64,000 nucleotides of DNA from Lineus longissimus (lineage: Eukaryota > Nemertea > Pilidiophora > Heteronemertea > Lineidae): contig NC_088310.1 of NCBI RefSeq assembly GCF_910592395.1, forward strand, positions 7,261,501-7,325,500. The letters run 5' to 3'. The translations under genes were made by a program, and so were the position numbers. Under the pieces are notes generated by a model that had not been told where the DNA came from, did no database searches, and saw only the letters and a list, made by a program, of their open reading frames with translations. Position 1 is the stretch's first letter; the number at the start of each line of letters is the position of its first letter. Positions 55,901-64,000 of the stretch are shown here, piece after piece.

Positions 55901-58140
55901 TATTAATTAATTGGGCAAATTAGTGTGTCACGTGTTGACTCTTTTCATGTCGGTATCAAAAATATCAACATGGCGGTGTGGTATTACGGTAGAAGAGAGG
56001 TTGTTACATTCTTGATGAAATTTAATTAGCTTGTAGAATTTACGGGACGTGGTTGCTGCAAGCTGCGCACAGCGAGTACACTCCGGACCAAGTGGACCGG
56101 CCTTGTCTGTCGCCCGATATAGCGGGCGGTAGGACGAGGATGTTTTAAGCCTTCTCAACCAGTATCTGGGCATGATGGCTCGGTCACAATGTATCTCTGT
56201 CGCACCAGTTGGCCATATATACTGTCGCATGGTGCCTTGCTTTACAGAATGTCTCAGAAAATGATGTAAAAGGCTTCTGAACCTATAGCTGGACATTGGG
56301 ACACGATCACAACCTGTGTGCAATCTGCCTTGCTATCTGGCATTAAATGTCGCCGGGGTTTAGTAATATTTGCATGGTTGGGAAGGGACACTCACTTGGG
56401 CATGAAACTCAAAAAGCCGCCAGGTGATGAAATCCGGGGGTGAACTATGACCTTTGTTGTTCAATATTTAAAGTCTACCGCGTCCCCACCAACGCAGAGC
56501 TCAGATTCGCTCAACCAGGGCAGACAGTACTGGTGCCTAGATTTCTCTTGTCTTTTCAAGATTCTCAAACAAGGACATTCCACAAGCAAAACGCATCTAC
56601 GAAAATAACAAGCAAAAAACTAACCGCAAAGCAAAATTGTGTCATGCTCTGACATGTTTGTAAACGCCAGTCGTTGGCACCACGAGCTACTTTGTGTAAT
56701 GTCTGTTTAATTTTCTTTTAGCTGTCAAAAGTGAAGAAGTCAGCTAATCCTGGCATTCCAGCAGCATGCGTCCACTTGAAATCATATGCCTGTGAAACAG
56801 GTGGATAGATGCCAACCACATAACTTGGAAAAAAATCGTTTAATTCAAACAGATCTTTAATTGTTAGTGTTTGGTCCACCATTTGCACTCTTGAGCGGAT
56901 ACTATAATTGGCTGTCAAAGTTGAAAATGTCATCTTAATTTACGCGTCATGTTGATATCTGAAGCTTGTGAGATGCCGTATGCAGGTCTTTGAATGATAA
57001 GTTATTTGTCAAACGCATGTTGGCTGCGGACGAAGCACGCGCGGGAGATGAAAGGACTTTGTGTTCGGATTTATACCTCGTCGTGCTTTGAACAAGGCCT
57101 GTGAGGAGCATGCTGTTACCTTTCCTTCTGAGGTTGCCTAAATTGGGCAGTTGCCCACTCCAACCTCCACCCCGAGTCCGTCCAGGCCTTCCCCGACACC
57201 AAAATCAAAAAATTACAGGTTGGTGAATAATGGGATAGGCTCAAATTAGACCCGAAGACCTCCAAAGTGCACAATATAGTCCTTTTTCTCCGCGATATAC
57301 TCTCCACTTTAAGACTTGATGTCCCTACCTCAGTGTCAGTTTGTGTGCAGGGCCGGAGAAGCGAACATTAACCCCTGACGATGGGTGGATCGGCATGCCT
57401 CCATACTGGAATTCAGGCCTTATATCAAATGTCGTCAAGGAGGATACCGGTTGTGCGTAACGGCGCGTCCGGCGGCTTGTCCCAGTGATGCTATGTCTGG
57501 TAATTGTGGCAGTTTTGACTTGTTACAGAGTCCCTTTGTTTCAACATGGGATGCAGGCTTACTTTACCCCTTCGTCATGTGCATTTTTGATACATATTTG
57601 AGATATACCCTATTGCGGGGTATATTCAAAACCACTGGTTAAGCCGGTGTAGAAGTTTAAAATGTCCTAGGATAGAATGCCCGGGAAACAAAGGATTCTA
57701 TTATGCGCTTCAATCTCTGAGCTATTGACGGTCAGGGTCTCTATAGAACCATATTGCAGAATACAATAGGGCCGGACACTTTTTCCAGGGGGGCATTTGT
57801 TACTGTTACACCGGGACCCTTTCCAGCACTCCCACCGGTCATTACGGGGTCAATTCCATCATCACCCTGAAGATGGCGTTCGTGTTGTTTTAAGGTTGAA
57901 ACCTTCAGCGATCTGATACGCGGCTAGCGGGGGTAAGACTACATGGGCAGCCCATCGCGTCTCCTAATTTGGTCTCGGGAACGAGGCCGGTCCACTGCGT
58001 CTGGAGTATAGAGGGGGTCGTATTTTTGACCGAACAAAAGACGTAGATATACGTTGAAAGCCGCTGAAAGTGATTCGTTTTCTACTAAATGATTATTCTT
58101 CAGCGTGATAAACCTTGTTTTCGAATAGCTCTTCATCCTG
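55901..58140. repeat. Gene-poor region with dispersed GGCCGGTCCA repeats
   Basis: Copies of a repeat with core GAGGCCGGTCCACTGCGTCT lie at about 56050-56135 (minus) and 57936-58010 (plus). Others are at 31886-31985 and 60440-60540. The flanking GGGCGACAGGACGAG and GGCAGCCCAT blocks are partly kept. The family type is unknown. One conspicuous reading frame at 56718-56933 is listed separately. Confidence 0.45.
56718..56933 (-). CDS. Unassigned 71-codon frame
   Basis: This short frame has protein-like composition (VDQTLTIKDLFELNDFF, WTHAAGMPGLADFFTFDS) but belongs to no family I recognise and has no splice partner. The opposite strand also offers a splice-like TTTTCTTTTAG at about 56710-56720 followed by 27 open codons and a GT, so the interval might be an exon on either strand, or neither. 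Confidence 0.2.
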   Translation of the reverse strand: MTFSTLTANYSIRSRVQMVDQTLTIKDLFELNDFFPSYVVGIYPPVSQAYDFKWTHAAGMPGLADFFTFDS

Positions 58141-58325
58141 AGCTTCAGGTTTTTGATACTCCGTTTGTAATAGCGAGAGCTGGAGCATATGGAAAACCAC
58201 TGGGTGCCGAGGATGATAGCTCTTTGGCAGTGATCTAATATGTGGCTGGATGAGGGGAGGGTATTTTGGGCCGAAAAAAGACTTCGATCAACGTCGGATG
58301 CCGCTGAAAGTGATATTGTTTTCTC
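58005..58325. repeat. Diverged local duplication
   Basis: A ~80-bp stretch ending GCCGCTGAAAGTGATTCGTTTTCT (about 58005-58083) recurs at about 58240-58322. The shared blocks are GGGTCGTATTTT/GGGTATTTTGGG and AAAAGAC.TAGAT/AAAAGACTTCGAT, about 237 bp apart. Confidence 0.55.
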
Positions 58326-58329
58326 TCTA

Positions 58330-60990
58330 TCTCATTTAAGCTGTTGCACATAAACAAGAACGTTTCTGTTACCTCACTTTCTCTTCAGCATGACAAACCA
58401 ACTCGATTGGTTGATGGCGAAAAATGAATAGTGTCTTAAGTTGATTCGTTGTCAAATATCCTGTGTTGTTTCTTTCATTTTGGATGTCCGTCTGGTGTGT
58501 CGATCTTCTCGTCGTCAACCGAACAAAGCCGATGGATACCACTCGTTCAATGTCACGACGGCGGGCTCTTTGCCGAGATCACAGTCATATATGCCAAAGA
58601 TTCACCACTCAACAAGTTTTCGACGAATTGCATGAAAGACACGTTTTTGATGACCCTTATTGGCGGTTGTGCTCCCCGCCAGCCGCGATGACGCCCTGAT
58701 GCTAATTTTTAATAGGATACCCCTTCGTAAGTAATGGCCATATCGTTTGCCATCTCTGTTACATGAGATCGTAATAAAGGAGGACTGTCTCTGAACTCTC
58801 TGTAGGCTGTACAGTAATTACTTGTCACTAAAGCTTAAAATACCCCCTACTATAACTATACGTCAATTGCTCCCAAACAAAATTTTTTCTCTTCGTCCAG
58901 TTGTCTCTCCGGAGGACTAACGATATAAATTTCGTCCTCATTTCAGCGAGATGTTGTGGCGGATTTCACTAGAGCAGTTTGTAATGGGCATTAGTAATTA
59001 ATAAATCAGTATGATTTTATTCCGAGTTATGTTGTTGATGTGTGTGTAGGGACAAACAAATGCGATTGTCTGTACGCGTATAGGGACAACGATGTGGTCT
59101 ATATAAGGGGCCAACGAGGACACGGATGGCGGTCGACCTGTGCGTGGATTCGCTCCGTAACTTTTTGATGACAAAGAGAGTTTTGAAGGGGTAGTCACGC
59201 CAAGCAAGGGCCCAGGAAAGAGCGAGATTTAAATATAATTTATTTGGAGGAACGATCAGTCCACAAAAACCCACCGACCGCAGTAAAACTTTCACGCCAA
59301 AAATAATGACTGCCGTCGTAAATTTGATAGAGCGTTTCTCTGATATCAAATTGAAACATTGACAAGGCCTAATCGGGCGTTATTGGCAGCAGATACTTTC
59401 GAATAAGACAACCCATGCGGTTACCCGGGTGCAGTCACGTGAAACCGTCTTTCTCCATTATGAATACAATCGGGTTTATTTACCCGATCACATTGGACAA
59501 AAAGCATCGGGTATAGCCGATATCGGGTGTCTGTTATCTGAAATGTTTTTTCTCCCGTATTAATACATGGTACATGTACCTTTGCGGGGTTCCGAGCACT
59601 AACTCATGACGCTGGCGCTGTCAAGAGCGACTGGTTGCGGCGCAAATGGTCTTTCTCCCATACAGATACATTTATGTATGTGTCGCACGATAACCAAACC
59701 ATTGGATCAAAGCAAAAAGTTCTTTCCCATATTGTTAACCACTTTCTGTACCCAAACCGAAACACCCGCCCACGACACTGGTGGCGCGATCAACATGATA
59801 AATGTTTTTTCTCCCGTATGAATATCAACGGATGCGCGCGAGGTGTCGTTTATTGTACGCGAGTTCGTGTGGACCCGAGGACAATGCTTTTTGCTGTTGA
59901 TATGCAGGCAAGGGCAGCGTGGTTTTGGCTGGTGTCAGACTCATTAACCGATTGCAGATTTACGGCCTTGCCCTTGGTGAGGTCACTTAGACTCTGTGTG
60001 GGTACACGTTGTGCTAGCCCATTCAAATCATACTGAACTTCCAGCGCTTTCTGCCTCCGTACATATTGACGCCCGTTGTCTGGAAGATGTGCAGTCGCAA
60101 TCAGTGAGGGTCAAGATGATGCAAATAGGCTCCGATCCGATAGGCTGTACTCTTGTAGTGGGGCGAACCAGGGCAGTCTAATGACACCCTTCCCCAGCAA
60201 GGCCAGCGACGGGGCTGGCTGCTCTTCATGGCTATTTGCTGCCTCCGAGTCCTTTGATGGCAACAGGTTGGGAAATGAAATGTTGCCCCGGCCCCTGTGA
60301 TGTCAGCAAAGCTCTTCTTGCAAATGATGACAGTCGGCCTCGCCAATTAGGGTTCGGCGCTTATGGTTTTTTTGCAATACCAGGACTCCAGCCAGGGATT
60401 TTCATTTGCTCTAATGAAGTACACTCTGGTTGCAACTGGATTGGCATAATCCCTTCCCAAGAGGTGCACTCCAGACGTAGTGGACCAGTCTCGTCCTGTC
60501 GCCGCCCGGTAGGAAAAGACAATCAGGATTTCCGGCCATATTGATTGCATTGGAGTCTACGTACTAGAATTGGCAAATTCAGTGAGTGAATTTATGACCA
60601 CACCACCTGGCCACTCCTGGGTGCAACCAACGCAGTCTTAGGTGGAATAAGGGAAGATGGGCAAGGCCACATGGGGTGTTACAAAGTTTGAAAGACATGT
60701 TCGTTATGAAGTGTAAAAGACGACTAACAAGTCCTACTCCAAGACCATGTACAGAACAGCTATTTGATCAATCTTAAATGATTTAATTTCTAAATGACGG
60801 ATTAATGGTGGCGTGGTCACAAAAAGAGACTGCCACAATCAGATTGAAGGGGAATTCGTCACAACCAGACCAGAGTCACAAGACACGGATGAAGCTGATG
60901 GGAATGGCACAATATAGCATGAGTCACCCTAACAACTAGCAGTAGATAAAGTCACTCGACATCCTAAGTCCCATCTACAATCAACAGACC
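58330..60990. other. Gene-poor region with a recurring TCTTTCTCCCGTAT motif
   Basis: No gene is supported. A ~20-bp motif of the form TCTTTCTCCCGTATNAATAC occurs at about 59448, 59546, 59650 and 59805. A copy of the GGCCGGTCCA-type repeat lies at about 60440-60540 on the minus strand. Several moderate open frames occur in this more GC-rich stretch without splice or family support. Confidence 0.4.
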
Positions 60991-61734
60991 TTGAAAGAAA
61001 AAAAACACATTTTTTTCTATATTACACAAATTTTATTTACCTTCATTCAATAACAACTGTGATGTCTTCCTTACAATTCCACTTGGAAGCCAAGTGTGCA
61101 AAAACCAATATTCGCAAAACTTTCAATAGAAACCTTCAATATACAGATGCATGTACATTTGCACTACTCCACAGCATCCTGGCAAAACCATGCTTTTTAA
61201 AGTGTAACGCATACATGCGACTTAACTGAGAGTCATAATGAAAACGACAAATTCAAAATGCAGTTTTCCTGTTGTGCCGACTGCCTCCTTCAATTTAGTC
61301 GTCCATGTGCGCCACACTTCTGAGCAATAGTCTTGAGTGGGATAGTTTAAAATTTCTCCACCAGGGGTCTGCGGCTGAACTCTCCATTAAATTGTGCGGG
61401 AAAGTAGCACAGTCGCCACCTCTGGTGGCAAAATTTCTCACCATCGATTAATTACTGTCAGTGTTAATTAGTTGATTACATTTTCCTATGTTTCTGATAA
61501 TTTTTGTCCAATTTAACTTTTTTTTAGTTGGGACCACCATAATAGAATCCCTGTCAGGAAAAGTAAGACCACAAATGTAGTAAAACAATTGAGAATTTTG
61601 TATACTTTCAAGACAAAATGGAAACAAATTAAAACGGTTTTGCCTTTAGCTTTTTGAAAAGCTAAGTTGTCAAAGTTGAAAGGGGTTATATACATTGGTA
61701 AAGTACTTAGTAAGGTATGAGTTGACTATATATC

Positions 61735-61754
61735 GATACCACTTAAGTGGTATC
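61735..61754. repeat. 20-bp perfect palindrome
   Basis: GATACCACTTAAGTGGTATC is self-complementary without a spacer. It contains two CACTTAAGTG half-sites of the NK2-homeobox type (CACTTAA), so it could bind a homodimeric factor. Confidence 0.7.
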
Positions 61755-61994
61755 AATGTATACGCCAATAGAACATCCTAATTAGTGAGAAATAATCCTA
61801 TTAGATCACATTATCATCCTAATCAAATGATGCAAGTGAAGATATTTTATAGTTGCACGGTTTTGCCTTTTACAACTGCCGTATTTGGTTCAGCATGACC
61901 TTTTTGCCTTTTGATACAATCATTCGGTTCTTCATTGCCAACTTTGGAATTAGAACTGCAAGATTTGAGAGCTGTCGATGCGGCACATTCTAGT

Positions 61995-62060
61995 CTTATG
62001 CACTCTAATAAACTAACATTATGCACTCTGATAAACCAACCTTATGCACTCTAATAAACT
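61995..62060. repeat. Three-copy 22-24-bp tandem repeat
   Basis: The unit TTATGCACTCTAATAAACYAAC occurs three times with one or two differences each. Confidence 0.8.
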
Positions 62061-64000
62061 GTGGCTGATTTATTTGTTCATTCCTTCTTATGCCTTCTTA
62101 TGAGAGTGCATCCCCTTGCCAACATAGTTTTTTTAAACCATGCTCAACAATAGAGTTGGCATCTGGTGACAGGAGAATGTAGAGAATTCCTTTTTAGACC
62201 CAAAGAATTTTTTCTCACAATGCTTCGAATTGCATACTATTCGAATTCTAACTTTGTTCGTTTAAGAGAACTCTCGAATTTTGCAGTTGTTTATACATGA
62301 GACCTCAATTCTTATCCATTCAACTGGAACCACTGAAAACCATCAGATCATATCCCAGTGATTCCATCATCTCATTCTTGTTTTTGTATGTAAACATCTT
62401 TCTGTATAAACAAATAACAATTTATCAATTGAAAATACACCGTATAAAAATCTTAATGCATTTTGTTAAAAAGGCGCATAAATTCATACATTTTTACATT
62501 TTACCAAAAATGTTCAAAAATGACACTGATTATAAGTTATAGTATTGTTGTTACGATGGCCACTTCAGGTCTTTAAATGCTTCTTTCTTATTTGTACACT
62601 AAAATGGTCTGATGAATAAGCGACAAAAAATATGCAAGTACACAATAGAAAGTTTAAAAATCTATACATACTGCACAAAAAATTTCTAAAACGTATACAC
62701 AATTTCTAGGTAGACAACTAAGAATTATCAACAAGAGAGTTAGTGCACACGGATGACTAAATCAGGTGGGACTGTCTGGGTGACAAAAAGCTCTCCTTTG
62801 TCTAAACAGTCCGTTGTGACATTACAAATTGTCAAATTTAGTTAGTTTATAGAGTTCGTAATCTTCTAGTCTTTACTCATCCCTCAATATTTAAGTGGTC
62901 AGTTCGCTCTTTTTGACTATTTCTGTTGTTTCACAAGTCACATGATTTTGTTGTCCGTGTGCCGCACTACAGAGCATCACCTTGATTGGTGCTAAATGCA
63001 CACTTCCAGTAACTTTTCTAGCACAGCACTCCTAGAGCTGATGTCCACTTCATGCAATATTAATCAACTGAATTCAATATGACTTGGCCAACACCCCGCA
63101 ATCACTGCCAACAATGAATTACAATTGAAATACCTACACGACCACACAGAATGGAAAAATAGTGAATAATTAAAGTAAACGTTTAGATTTCATTCCTAAT
63201 TGGCGCCAAGAGGGGAAAATATATATGAAGGATTTCTGTAAAGTGTCAAATTAATTATTTATCTCTTTTCCAGTGAAACGGCTGTTGAAATGTACTTTTG
63301 AATAGCACCAATGCTAAAATTTTGAAGTGTCCCACAGCTAGGGAATTGGCACACAAAAAGAAAAGTGCAAACGTCAAAATTTTGATTAAGTATCCCACGG
63401 AATTGAATTAATCATCAATCTTTCAAACTGCTAATGAAGACTTGACTTCAAACTGATGCTTGTCACGTAAATCAATTGTTATATCTTTTTGGATTGAAAA
63501 TTGATGCTTGGCATATGAATCAAGCTTCAATCTCAAGTCTCGTCCTTTCGTGGAGGGATACCGATGCATAACGCCCGAAGATCGGCATGCTTTTTGAGTC
63601 GTATTTCATAATAATGTTCACGAGAGAGCAGTAGCAAAGGTTAAGGATCAAAATGGAGAACATTTTTCTTGGACCATGTTGCAGGTTAGGTACAAATAAT
63701 GTAATTCATGCTGCAACTGAGAGTTCAGGCAGATGGCCAATTCAACATTGTACTCTGCACTACAGGTATTACCTAGGGCAAGATTACGATTTAAAACAAC
63801 CATCATAGACACAGACCTGGCCAAAAGTAATGTCCCCTAGCACCTGCACGTCTATTTTGCATGGGCGTTTAAAATGCAAACCCTTGACACTTTCTTCCAG
63901 TCATCTTCTTAAAACCATCTACTTATCTATGCAACTAATGGCTGTGGTGTGTTCAAATATTTTTTTTCGGGAACATACATGACATGAGAGCGTTATGAAG

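Larger units (their letters stand above)
60991..64000. other. AT-rich region, possibly 3' UTR of a minus-strand gene
   Basis: The texture resembles the probable 3' UTR left of the BTB gene. A minus-strand AATAAA (plus TTTATT at about 61033) would suit the 3' end of a gene lying beyond 64000. This is weak. Local repeats at 61735-61754 and 61995-62060 are listed separately. No coding exon is recognised. Confidence 0.3.

Noticed and set aside
55928-56323. 131-codon minus-strand frame
   Set aside because: It includes a copy of the GGCCGGTCCA dispersed repeat and has the composition of random translation.
59635-60036. 133-codon plus-strand frame, and several overlapping frames to 60544
   Set aside because: The higher GC content makes stops rarer here. 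There is no splice signal, family match or consistent codon pattern.

Overview
The window is nuclear DNA of an animal, most likely a marine invertebrate. The genes are split into many short exons with consensus GT-AG junctions, the best recognised proteins are animal orthologues (POLA2, RAD51, CNBD2, DNAJC4), and introns and spacers are full of small palindromic transposons and tRNA-derived SINEs. I cannot name the species from sequence alone.

Layout, left to right. (1) 725-9250, minus strand: an 18-exon gene for a 1112-residue protein with two cadherin-like beta-sandwich domains, a U-box-like domain and TPR-type helices around an Ala/Gly/Arg-rich hinge. I have no established name for it. (2) 9594-14917, plus: POLA2, the B subunit of DNA polymerase alpha-primase, 15 exons, 605 aa. 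It is divergent from gene 1 across 343 bp that hold a CRE and an E2F-like site. (3) 17609-20243, minus: RAD51 recombinase, 7 coding exons, 339 aa, tail-to-tail with POLA2. (4) 21048-30425, plus: a single-repeat membrane-anchored phospholipase B1-like GDSL lipase, 12 exons, 527 aa, head-to-head with RAD51. (5) 33892-41538, minus: a CNBD2-like protein with two cyclic-nucleotide-binding folds, 17 exons, 601 aa. (6) 45195-46307, minus: a BTB-BACK protein with its whole coding region in one exon. (7) 48076-50347, plus: DNAJC4, a membrane-anchored J-domain protein, 6 exons, 255 aa. (8) 53425-54007, plus: a CD225/dispanin two-pass membrane protein, with possible upstream exons not found. From 54008 to the end I find no gene I can defend.

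Exon phases were checked by hand. Every multi-exon model closes in frame and its total length is a multiple of three.

Repeats are the most unusual content. They include: a solo LTR (35430-35908) and a related fold-back element (295-531) whose two ends are both the 5' LTR terminus; about eleven copies of a pogo-type MITE flanked by TA; a 310-bp palindrome nested in one of them; a 231-bp near-perfect palindrome 12 bp from a PLB1 splice donor; a 1.1-kb element with a CGT microsatellite and 301-bp internal repeats; and a 2-kb higher-order minisatellite between DNAJC4 and the CD225 gene. Apart from the two replication/repair genes, POLA2 and RAD51, the genes do not form an evident pathway; they look like an ordinary gene neighbourhood with alternating orientation and shared promoters.
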